Part shown: positions 34,505 to 42,416 of the stretch, one piece after another
Layout of the letters: each line of letters opens with the position of its first letter
Position numbering within the stretch: the first letter of the stretch is position 1
NCBI GenBank assembly: GCA_963677085.2
Contig: CAXXFH010000005.1
Span: forward strand, 372,001-436,000
Length of the DNA: 64,000 bases
Direction of reading: 5' to 3'
Source: G963677085 sp963677085
GTDB lineage: Bacteria > Planctomycetota > Planctomycetia > Pirellulales > Thermoguttaceae
Translations under genes and position numbers: made by a program
The notes under the pieces: model-generated
Told to the model about the DNA's origin: nothing
Databases searched by the model: none
The model's input: the letters and a program-made list of their open reading frames with translations, nothing else

Positions 34505-35602
34505 CTAACGCGGCCATTGGCCGTCGACGAAGTCGCGAAGCTGAAGTTTGCTGGGGTCGATCACCACATGACGCACCTTTTTTCGTTTCCACGTGTACGT
34601 CGTGTGAACGAGGCCGTCGGCCGTTTGGATTACCGCCGGATAGGAGAATTCACCACGTTGGTCTTCCAGCACCAAGGCAGCCTGCCAGGGCGTGTCTTTG
34701 CCGCGTACGGCGACGTTCAGAAAACCTCGCCCACGTTTCAGATGGTTGTAGACCAGCAGTTTGCGACCGTCGGCCAGGGCAACGGCGTCGATGCCCGAGT
34801 TAGGATTGGGTAGCGAGGTGGCTTCCATCTCACTCCAGGTCTTTCCGCCGTCGGTCGACGTCGTCCGACTGATCACCCCCTGCCTGGTTCGGCTCAGGGC
34901 GTCAATACGTTTGTCCCCATAGGTGAGCAACGTGGGTTGGATGACGCCGAACTTCTTGCCGTCGTTGATCGGTCCGATCCGCTGCCACGTTCTTCCGAGG
35001 TCCGTGGTGATCTCGAAATGCACCCGCCAACCATGGTCTTCCGTACTACTTCCGGAGAGCAAACGACCGTCGGCCAGCAAAATGGGTTTGTTTTTGATCG
35101 GGCCGGGGATGTCGTCGGGAAGCCGCGTGGGGGGCGACCACGTTTTGCCGCCATCGTTCGAGGTGATGAGCATTCCCCACCACGTGCTCGGGGTGGGACC
35201 TACTTTGTAGAACAACATCAGCGGACCATCGGGCGCCTGGAAAAGAACCGGGTTCCAGCAGGGATACCGCCGCTCGGGCGATTGTACACCCTTGGCCACT
35301 TCGACCGGCGTAGTCCACTGTCCGTCGACCTGCCGCGACACCCAAATGCCCACGTCGGGATGGCTTTCGCGTGTTCCGCCGAACCATGATGCCACAAGAC
35401 CCTGCGGGGTTTCGGCAATCGTCGAAGCATGGCATTGCGGAAAGGGAGCCTTCTCGTAAATCATTTCCCGTAGGACGACGCCAGATTGTTGTTGAAGCAT
35501 TGCCTCGGAGGTTTCCGCATGTACGGTGGTAGCGGCGGTGAGCAGCAGGCTCGCACTTGCGGCGATGAGACCAAGAGCTGTTAGGCCAAAAGATGGTCGC
35601 AT
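34505..35602 (-). CDS. Secreted sialidase-like (BNR_2) protein
   Basis: A 365-residue exported beta-propeller. A signal peptide spans residues 1-29 (FGLTALGLIAASASLLLTAATTVHA). Family marks: CHASTIAETPQGLVASWFGGTRESHPDVGIWVSR, PCWNPVLFQAPDGPLMLFYKVG, STDGGKTWSEME (an Asp box), TSNDGGKTWSPPTRLP and GVIQPTLLTYGDKRIDALSRTRQGVI. WFGGTRE-type phrases are typical of the planctomycete and Bacteroidetes BNR_2 sialidase-like proteins. It is not close to the 21840 gene in sequence. It is likely cotranscribed with the next SSS gene. Confidence 0.85.
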   Translation of the reverse strand: MRPSFGLTALGLIAASASLLLTAATTVHAETSEAMLQQQSGVVLREMIYEKAPFPQCHASTIAETPQGLVASWFGGTRESHPDVGIWVSRQVDGQWTTPVEVAKGVQSPERRYPCWNPVLFQAPDGPLMLFYKVGPTPSTWWGMLITSNDGGKTWSPPTRLPDDIPGPIKNKPILLADGRLLSGSSTEDHGWRVHFEITTDLGRTWQRIGPINDGKKFGVIQPTLLTYGDKRIDALSRTRQGVISRTTSTDGGKTWSEMEATSLPNPNSGIDAVALADGRKLLVYNHLKRGRGFLNVAVRGKDTPWQAALVLEDQRGEFSYPAVIQTADGLVHTTYTWKRKKVRHVVIDPSKLQLRDFVDGQWPR

Positions 35603-35659
35603 GAGTATTCTCCCAGTATGTTGCGGAGGCGGGTGAACGATACGTTCTGGGGCTGGCGG

Positions 35660-36064
35660 CTACGGTGTGGTAAGAGCAAAGTCGATCGTATCGCCGTTGC
35701 CGGTGACTTCGGCGGTCAAGACGGTTTCGCGGGGTTTGCTGTATTTGCCGGGAAGGTGCTCCTCGGGCGACTCTTCGCTCGCTGTGGTGATGTACACCTT
35801 GTGGAAACCAACCACAGCACCGTCGATATCGCGAAGGTAGTTCAGTCGGTAGTGTCCTTCTTGATCGGTAACGCTGCGGGAAGCGCGACCAGTGTTTTGG
35901 CCGGTCGGTTGAAAAATGACGGCAGCGGCCGCTAACGGCTGACCATTAAGCGTGACCGTGCCCGTGACGTCACCCAATTCGGGGCGATCATCGCTGCCAC
36001 ATCCTAGTGCCAATCCACTGAGAGCCAGCACGACGCAGGCAACCGGTCGCAGTACGCTTTTCAT
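35660..36064 (-). CDS. Small lipoprotein with carboxypeptidase-regulatory-like domain
   Basis: A 134-residue lipoprotein. MKSVLRPVACVVLALSGLALGC is the signal with the lipobox. The mature part has the planctomycete beta-domain: VTGTVTLNGQPLAAAAVIFQPTG, TDQEGHYRLNYLRDIDGAVVGFHKVYIT. These small proteins are numerous in planctomycetes and are of unknown role. The start overlaps the stop of the FG-GAP gene by four bases (ATGA), so the two are translationally coupled. Confidence 0.88.
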   Translation of the reverse strand: MKSVLRPVACVVLALSGLALGCGSDDRPELGDVTGTVTLNGQPLAAAAVIFQPTGQNTGRASRSVTDQEGHYRLNYLRDIDGAVVGFHKVYITTASEESPEEHLPGKYSKPRETVLTAEVTGNGDTIDFALTTP

Positions 36065-38724
36065 GGCGACATGTCCTTTTGTTTACGATGGCGGTTTATT
36101 TTGTAGTAAAAATGGCCGTCTTCTGCTCCGACGAGCAAGTCGGGCACTCCATTGCGGTCCCAGTCGACCACCGTGGGACTCGTAGTGTGGCCGGCCAACT
36201 GCCGTGAATCGAGCGGGCCGCGGTAACGCAAAACCACGCGACTGTCGCCGTCGGCCGTGATGTTTTCGAACCAGTCGGTCGATCGGCTATTGGCCAGTAG
36301 ATCGACTTTCCCGTCGAGATTCCAGTCGACCAGGCAAAGTTTACGTCGACCGCTTCCGCCAGCACTGCCGCCATTGAGGCGCAGAAGCTTGCCGGATTTC
36401 TCACCTGCTGCGTCGTAGAAGATCCTTTCGGGCGGCAACAGTACCAGTTTGCCGTTGCGGCGCTCGCGCCGAAATAGCGCAAGATACCCTTCGTGGTCAA
36501 GCATAATCAGATCGCAAAGGCCGTCGCCATTGTGGTCGTAGGCCAACGGAGTAGTCCGCCACTGGGTCGCCAGTTCTTTCTCGGCAGGACTCCACCAGTT
36601 CCAGGCGGGCTTAGGTGGCGTGCCAGTCCACTCGACTTCGATCGGTGCAACAGCGGCCAGCTTCGGCTCGGTCTGGGTACCGACATTGCGATACCAAACG
36701 ACCTTGCCCCAGATGGAATTGACAACCAGATCAAGCAAACCATCGGCGTCCCAGTCGGCCACGCTAAGGGTCATGTAGCCCCATTTGGCCTCGCAGGGAC
36801 CCTGGATCGAACCGTTGGGCCCGGCCATGATGCGGAGTTCCTTGTCGTCGGCCTTCAGATCGACGGGCGCAGCCCAGCGTGGAGGATTGCCGCCGTCGAG
36901 GTTTTCGATGAAACCGATATTTCCAGCCGAGTTGCCACAGATCAGGTCTTCGTCGCCGTCGTGGTCCCAGTCGACGCTCACGGGAGTAACGAGAACACCG
37001 TACTTCACCTCGTCGGCCTCTTGTTGAAAGAATCGCGGCGCCGCGAACACGGGCACACCGTCTTGCAGCTTGCCGGTGTGCTCGATAAACATTACCCGAC
37101 CGTCTTCCTGGCCGGTGATTAGATCAAGATCGCCGTCGCGGTCCCAATCGAAAGCCGTGGGCGTGTGCATGCAGAGGTGTACGGTCAGCGGTTTGCCGTC
37201 GAGCATCAGCTTGCGTCCAGCCACATACTCGGGTTTCTGCCGGGTGCCGATGTTCTGGAAGTAGGTAAACGTGTCGACAAAGTCGCCGCAAAGCAAGTCG
37301 AGATCGCCGTCGCCGTCGAAGTCGCCCAAGTTGGGCGACGGCATGCCGAACACGTCAACCGGCTTGCCATTGGCCAGGATCTTCTGCGGTTTGTCGTATT
37401 TCGGCTCGGCTTTTGTGCCCGTATTGCGGAGGAGATACACCCAGCCGTGCAACGGTCCCCGGGTCCACTTCCCCTCGGCGTCGAAGGCGTTGTCCCAGCC
37501 ATACTCCTTCCAGTCGCCAACGCCGATGATCAAGTCGTGCAGGCCGTCGCCGTCGTAGTCGGCCAGTTGCCATTGGTTTGCTCGTACGCCATGCGGGTGT
37601 ACGTTTCGGGGCACGGGAAAGCGAACAAAACGCTCGAAGCCGTTTGCCGGCAGATCCACGAAGTCGCCGCCGGGTACAAGCACATGCGGTCGACCATCGA
37701 CATACGAGACGCGGGGATTCGACAGGTTGGCGTGAATGCGTTTGCCCGGCTTGAAAACAGGAAACTTGACGTTACCCTCGGTATTTTCAAACAAATAGGT
37801 TCCGTTGTAGGGCTTGTCAGGACAGCAGACCACCAGGTCGTAGTCGCCGTCGTTGTCGTAATCCATCAGCAAAGGCCAGGCCCAAAGCCCCACGCCCAAA
37901 TCGACCGCCAGCCCGGGGTTGTTGAACTTCAAGCATTCCAGACCCCGGTCACCAAAGCTTCGCGTGATCTTCACCGAGGGAGCGTTCTTGAGAGGCTTGG
38001 CCAAACGAGCAATTTCGTTGTCGGCCAGCGCGCGATTGAAGATGCGCACTTCGTCGAGCAGGCCATCGAAGTCGCGGTTGCCCGAGTTGTTGACTCGACC
38101 GAGCTGAAGTTCGTTGAAACGCTCGAAGTTCGCGTCCGACATGCCGGTTGATTCGCTAACGAGTTGGCCGTCGATGTAGAACTTCACCGCATCGCCGTTT
38201 CGAACAACGGCCACATGAGAGTAGCGATCTAGGGGAACCGTAGCGCCGGGTGGCGCGATGGTTTCCTGATAGCCCTTGCCCGCACGCCAGACAAACGTAG
38301 GGCGTCCTTCGCACGAGAGGGCGAAGATCAAAGCCGCGTTGGCGGTACCAATCAGACCGTTACGGCTATTAGCGATACACTTCGCATCCGGCGCATTGTA
38401 GGAAAACGGACAGACGAAGGCCGCCAGCGTAGCCTGATTAGTATCGTTCAACTGGAGTTTGTCGCCACAGCTCAGGTACTCGTCGGCCATGCTGCAAAGT
38501 TCGACGGCCATTCCGGCTACACCTTGTTGACCGCCCTCGGTACCGTGCGCCGTGGCTTGGTGGCCCCCGACTGGGTCGAGGTATTTGTCCTGTTCTGTCT
38601 TATCGAGACTCCAATGGGCCACCTCACCTCGCGGCTCGTCCGCACGAAGCTGGGTTATACCGAATGCCAAGGAAACCAAGCCTAAACCACAGCAGAGCCG
38701 CAGATGGGCAGGAGATGTCTTCAT
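36061..38724 (-). CDS. Secreted LamG plus FG-GAP/VCBS-repeat protein
   Basis: An 887-residue exported protein. Signal peptide: HLRLCCGLGLVSLAFGITQLRA. A LamG domain follows (VAHWSLDKTEQDKYLDPVGGH, GMAVELCSMADEYLSCGDKLQLNDT, DGLLDEVRIFNRALADNEIARL). Then at least nine FG-GAP-type repeats with calcium-binding DxDxDG loops: DYDNDGDYDLVV, DYDGDGLHDLII, DFDGDGDLDLLCGD, DWDRDGDLDLITG, DWDHDGDEDLICG, DWDADGLLDLVV, DHNGDGLCDLIM, DWNLDGKVDLLA and DWDRNGVPDLLVG, making a large beta-propeller. It may bind a polysaccharide surface. The ATG at 38724 is chosen because the signal peptide starts there; an upstream extension to 38943 has no merit. Confidence 0.9.
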   Translation of the reverse strand: MKTSPAHLRLCCGLGLVSLAFGITQLRADEPRGEVAHWSLDKTEQDKYLDPVGGHQATAHGTEGGQQGVAGMAVELCSMADEYLSCGDKLQLNDTNQATLAAFVCPFSYNAPDAKCIANSRNGLIGTANAALIFALSCEGRPTFVWRAGKGYQETIAPPGATVPLDRYSHVAVVRNGDAVKFYIDGQLVSESTGMSDANFERFNELQLGRVNNSGNRDFDGLLDEVRIFNRALADNEIARLAKPLKNAPSVKITRSFGDRGLECLKFNNPGLAVDLGVGLWAWPLLMDYDNDGDYDLVVCCPDKPYNGTYLFENTEGNVKFPVFKPGKRIHANLSNPRVSYVDGRPHVLVPGGDFVDLPANGFERFVRFPVPRNVHPHGVRANQWQLADYDGDGLHDLIIGVGDWKEYGWDNAFDAEGKWTRGPLHGWVYLLRNTGTKAEPKYDKPQKILANGKPVDVFGMPSPNLGDFDGDGDLDLLCGDFVDTFTYFQNIGTRQKPEYVAGRKLMLDGKPLTVHLCMHTPTAFDWDRDGDLDLITGQEDGRVMFIEHTGKLQDGVPVFAAPRFFQQEADEVKYGVLVTPVSVDWDHDGDEDLICGNSAGNIGFIENLDGGNPPRWAAPVDLKADDKELRIMAGPNGSIQGPCEAKWGYMTLSVADWDADGLLDLVVNSIWGKVVWYRNVGTQTEPKLAAVAPIEVEWTGTPPKPAWNWWSPAEKELATQWRTTPLAYDHNGDGLCDLIMLDHEGYLALFRRERRNGKLVLLPPERIFYDAAGEKSGKLLRLNGGSAGGSGRRKLCLVDWNLDGKVDLLANSRSTDWFENITADGDSRVVLRYRGPLDSRQLAGHTTSPTVVDWDRNGVPDLLVGAEDGHFYYKINRHRKQKDMSP

Positions 38725-39348
38725 GGTGGGCACCTTTGGGTGGGGCAAGGAAGTAACGGTGTCGAAGTGGCGTCCATGGCACGAGCGTACCACACCGGCT
38801 ATTCGTGTGGGACCGACTCCAAATTCGGCGTCGCCATCGCTCGTTCCTTCTGCTGGAGCAACAAGACGCTTGAAAGTATTCGTAGTATACAAGGTGTGAG
38901 AATGAAACGCAAGCAATCGCTGGATCACTATTGAAGGAATCATGGTTCGGCAGCGTACCCCCCTGCATGGCGGCGCAATTAGCCGTTTGTCGGCACGCCA
39001 CCCACGGCCGGGCTGACCGCCGCAGTCACCGCGTGTCGGGGAAAGAGCATTGCGTCACGATGGACGAGGATGGGCAAGGACGGGCACGAAAGTGCGACGT
39101 GGAGGGAGATAGCCCGGAAAGGAGGCGAGGAGGTCTCGCAAAGGCGCTGCGACGTCAAACAGCGGGCTTTTCTCGTTATCAAGTTCCAGCTTGGCAACGA
39201 GAAAAGCCTGCGCTGTCTACGTCATTACCCTCCGAGATTTTGGCAACTTCATCAAAGTTAGCGACCAGTGGAAGTGATTACGTGCCTGGGCCCGGAAGCA
39301 CCAATTGCCTGCGGCCCGGCCGCGTTGTGCTGACAGACTAAGCCAGGT
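38725..39348. other. Intergenic region with a hairpin repeat
   Basis: About 620 bases. It contains the palindrome at 39165-39208 and a GCGACCAG(T)GGAAG motif near 39261. A 136-residue frame runs through the palindrome but has no domain. Confidence 0.55.
39165..39208. repeat. Palindrome related to the 34458 element
   Basis: A 13-pair outer stem (GGCTTTTCTCGTT and AACGAGAAAAGCC) and an inner CAAG/CTTG stem. It shares TTTTCTCGTT-CAAG-CTTG-AACGAGAAAA with the copy at 34458-34497, so the two are members of one repeat family. Confidence 0.75.
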
Positions 39349-39897
39349 TTAGCGCGGTACCTGGTGTCCTTCGAGTACTTCATTCAGAAATGCCGCGTGA
39401 GGAGCCATCTTGTGGTGGCTCGGCTTCTCGACCGGCGAAGAAGTCAGGCAGTGCAATTCTTCGACGTCGACGATCCACCCCCGGCATTGCTCCGCGCCGC
39501 ACAGACAGGGTATTGCAACATCGGCGGGCCAAGCATAGTCGATCGTGAGTTGTTCGCCGGGGAGAATATCACGGATTACTTCCAACCAAAGTTCTGGATC
39601 GGCCTCGGCTCCGTCCTCGAATTCCACATCGAACTGAACCAACTCGCAGTTGGGCATGCAACTGTGATTGAGAAAACGAAAAGGCGCGTCCGGCTCCAAC
39701 ACATGCCCGTTGTTGAGGTCCATGCAGTAATCGGATTCGAACTCGGGGTCGGGGATCATTGTCCCCTCGATCTGGGCGACCAACTCGCCTGCGCGAAAAT
39801 TGCTGGCAGCAAAAACGCCAAATCCGTAGGGTGTTGGCTGAACCTCTACCTGTTTTTTTGCGGGGGTCGTGAACGTGGAAATCGTGAGTTCCTCCAT
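39349..39897 (-). CDS. SET-domain protein
   Basis: A 182-residue protein with a compact SET methyltransferase fold. The S-adenosylmethionine and lysine-channel marks are all present: YGFGVFAASNFRAGELVAQIEG (N-SET), RFLNHSCMPNCELVQFD (the NHSC knot motif), GEQLTIDYAW and a cysteine-rich CLCGAEQCRGW at the end (post-SET like, with three cysteines). Such proteins methylate lysines in proteins and rRNA in bacteria; their targets are unknown. It stands alone, with large intergenic gaps on both sides and no chromatin-like partner in the window. There are no recoded or missing catalytic residues that I can see. Confidence 0.9.
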   Translation of the reverse strand: MEELTISTFTTPAKKQVEVQPTPYGFGVFAASNFRAGELVAQIEGTMIPDPEFESDYCMDLNNGHVLEPDAPFRFLNHSCMPNCELVQFDVEFEDGAEADPELWLEVIRDILPGEQLTIDYAWPADVAIPCLCGAEQCRGWIVDVEELHCLTSSPVEKPSHHKMAPHAAFLNEVLEGHQVPR

Positions 39898-40445
39898 GAT
39901 CGCTTGTGCTTTCCTTCAGTGGCTCGTACAAGGGCAAAACCGGCACGGACAACGTATCGGTATGTTGCTGACTCTACTACTAACGGCTGACATCGACCAC
40001 GACTTCACAATCATTAGCAGGGGTACTCCAGAAATCAATCTCGCGTGCCCGTAATGTTACGGCTGGATACGTTGTTGGCGTCTATATCGCCAACAACCGG
40101 CGGGAAGCAGCAGCTTCGATTTCTTCGAGCAACAACGGCTTGAACGTCGAGCGTGTTGCGTCACGACCTCAAAGACCGTTCACTCATTCGCGCAGTCTAG
40201 CGACCAGCGGGAGTGGAATCGTCCTCGGTACGTGAACAAGGTGCCCTGTGACGCCGTTCGCAACGGCGCCTGCCGAGTGATATCTGTTCCGTCGTGGGGA
40301 CTTTTCTATATCGCAGCAAACGCTGCACGTCAACGGGCCTGATTCTGGGGGGCATTTACTTTTCGGGCTTCGGAAGGTATCAAAACAGTGCTCGATTGCC
40401 CCGTCCTGGCGACAGCCGCCAATGTTTCTTCTGGAGTGAGTTCGG
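39898..40445. other. Intergenic region with a hairpin
   Basis: About 550 bases between the SET gene and the YceH-like gene. CGCCGTT/AACGGCG forms a seven-pair hairpin at 40252-40268, and a GCGACCAGCGGGAG motif lies near 40200. No gene was found. Confidence 0.5.
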
Positions 40446-41303
40446 ATGCAAGAACACGAGATGCGAGAACACGATTCGACACCAACTTCCGATTCTTTGC
40501 CGCAACCGAAATGGCAGATCCTTTCGGCCATCGACCGTCGCGTCGTCGGCGTGCTGGCCGAGAAGGCCAAGACCACACCCGACAACTACCCGATGTCGCT
40601 GAATGCCGTCTGCACGGGCTGCAACCAAAAAAGCAATCGCGCACCGTTAATGCAGCTCGAGGCCGACGACGTGGAGCAATCGCTCGACCGGCTCCGAGAA
40701 ATGGGGGCCGTCGCAATGGTCGAAGGCTACGGCCGCGTGACCAAATATCGCCACTACCTTTACGACTGGCTGGGAGTCGACAAAGTGGAACTGGCCGTGA
40801 TGACCGAATTGTTGCTTCGTGGGGCACAAGCCCAAGGAGAGCTTCGCGGCCGCGCAGCACGCATGGAGCCCATCGCCGACTTGGCGGCTCTACGTCCGGT
40901 TATCGCATCGCTGAAAAACAAGGGGTTAGTGGTGTCGCTTACCCCGGAAGGACGTGGGCAGGTGGTAAGCCATGCCTTGTACACGGAACGAGAGTTGGAG
41001 AAACTCCGGGCACAATTCGCAACCGACGACGCATCGACTGGCGGACAACACCGGGCCGGTCCACCTGCCACCGTTGCCGCCGCGGCACCTGTCGCGGTAA
41101 CGGCAGCCGTTTCGCCCCCGCCCGCCGCACCCCCAACGGCCAGTGCGACCGTCGATCTGACCGTTGTCGAAACCATGCAGCGGAGTCTCGACGAGCTGAA
41201 AAGCCAAATTGCCGAACTGCGAAGCGAAGTGGAGACCTTGGCAACGGCATATCAGCACACCCAAAACGAATTACGCGACCTCCGCGACGCGTTGGGCGGC
41301 TAG
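40446..41303 (+). CDS. YceH/DUF480-family protein
   Basis: A 285-residue cytoplasmic protein with the conserved YceH (UPF0502, DUF480) domain of two winged helices: RRVVGVLAEKAKTTPDNYPMSLNAVCTGCNQKSNRAPLMQLEADDVEQSLDRLREMG, then YDWLGVDKVELAVMTELLLRGAQAQGELRGRAARMEPIADLAALRPVIASL. The C-terminal tail (residues about 200-240) is an alanine/proline-rich linker, and the last 45 residues (LDELKSQIAELRSEVETLATAYQHTQNELRDLRDAL) form a coiled coil absent from the E. coli protein. GGAG lies nine bases before the ATG. The function is unknown. Confidence 0.9.
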   Translation: MQEHEMREHDSTPTSDSLPQPKWQILSAIDRRVVGVLAEKAKTTPDNYPMSLNAVCTGCNQKSNRAPLMQLEADDVEQSLDRLREMGAVAMVEGYGRVTKYRHYLYDWLGVDKVELAVMTELLLRGAQAQGELRGRAARMEPIADLAALRPVIASLKNKGLVVSLTPEGRGQVVSHALYTERELEKLRAQFATDDASTGGQHRAGPPATVAAAAPVAVTAAVSPPPAAPPTASATVDLTVVETMQRSLDELKSQIAELRSEVETLATAYQHTQNELRDLRDALGG

Positions 41304-41486
41304 GTTTTGGCCGACAACACGAACGCGGCTGGCTGGGCAAAAGCCCTGCCCCACGGCCCTTTGTTGATTCGGCACGCCAAAACGACATACAATACAACAT
41401 GGCATGGCGCTCCTTTTTAAGGGCAGAACGTGCCGCGGCGGCGTCGGAAGCACAGCCACGGTGAATACGGTACGAGAGAGGCAATC

Positions 41487-42407
41487 ATGCTGCGTGCGAT
41501 TAATGCCGTGAACAATCTGTTGGGAACCGTGCTAGGGTTGGCGATCGTGGCTCTGCTTTCAGCCGGTGGCTGGTTTTTGTGGCAGTCGCATTACGCCGAT
41601 CAGTACGCTCTGCAGCAAAGCCAGGAGACGGTCGCCGAACAAGAATCGAAAATCGCCGACCTCAGTGAGCAAGTCCAGTTCGGGCAGGAGCAAATCAGTA
41701 CGCTGAAGGGCGATCTTTCGGCAAGCCAGCATAAGCTACAGCAGACCGAGCGCAAAGTAGCCGAGCAGGCCGAAGCGATTGTTGCGCTCGAAAAGGACGT
41801 CGCGGCCCAAAAGGTCGAAATTCAACGTCTGGAAACGTCCATCCGTTTGCTGAAAGTCGACCATCGTATCGCCCGCCTTACGGTCCTCGACCAGCAGGGT
41901 TCCGCGGAAGAGGGCGATTTGGCAACAAAAGTGCGCTTTGTTGAAGTCGACGCCCAGGGAAAACCGTTGGGCCAGCCACGCGAATTTACCATCGAGGGCG
42001 ACGTGGTCTACATCGACGCCTGGGTGGTGAAATTCGACGACACACACGTCGAAGAGGCCGATCCGCTTCGGGCAACGTCGATTTGTCTTTTCCGCCGTTT
42101 GTTTGGCGAGACGCAACAGCCCAAGCAAGGATTCGAGTTGGACCAAGTGGGCTCACGCCCGGCGGCCTACCAGAGTGGTGGCGACCAAATGACCGACCTG
42201 GAGCGAAAACTCTGGGCCAGGTTCTGGGACTACGCCAACAATCCGGCGAAGGCCAAGGAGGCCGGAGTTCGCGCGGCCCACGGCGAAGCTCCGTCGATCA
42301 AACTGCTGCCGGATCACAGCTACAAAGTGCTGTTGCGAGCCTCCGGTGGGCTAAGCATTGTGGCCGAGCCGGCAGCGTCCAAGACCGGGACAGGAAACGT
42401 TTACTAA
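41487..42407 (+). CDS. Membrane-anchored coiled-coil protein
   Basis: A 306-residue protein with one N-terminal membrane segment (about residues 12-30: GTVLGLAIVALLSAGGWFLW), then a long coiled coil over residues 40-130 (QESKIADLSEQVQFGQEQISTLKGDLSASQHKLQQTERKVAEQAEAIVALEKDVAAQKVEIQRLETSIRLLK). The C-terminal half is globular (RIARLTVLDQQGSAEEGDLATKVRFVEVDAQGK, DVVYIDAWVVKFDDTHVEEADPLRATSICLFRRLFG) and resembles no family I know. The ATG at 41487 has GAGAGG six bases upstream. It lies 184 bases after the YceH-like gene, and both have coiled-coil tails. Confidence 0.7.
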   Translation: MLRAINAVNNLLGTVLGLAIVALLSAGGWFLWQSHYADQYALQQSQETVAEQESKIADLSEQVQFGQEQISTLKGDLSASQHKLQQTERKVAEQAEAIVALEKDVAAQKVEIQRLETSIRLLKVDHRIARLTVLDQQGSAEEGDLATKVRFVEVDAQGKPLGQPREFTIEGDVVYIDAWVVKFDDTHVEEADPLRATSICLFRRLFGETQQPKQGFELDQVGSRPAAYQSGGDQMTDLERKLWARFWDYANNPAKAKEAGVRAAHGEAPSIKLLPDHSYKVLLRASGGLSIVAEPAASKTGTGNVY

Positions 42408-42416
42408 CGACCGATC

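Noticed and set aside
38931..39341. 136-residue plus-strand frame
   Set aside because: It runs through the palindrome at 39165-39208 and carries its mirror-like peptide; no domain.
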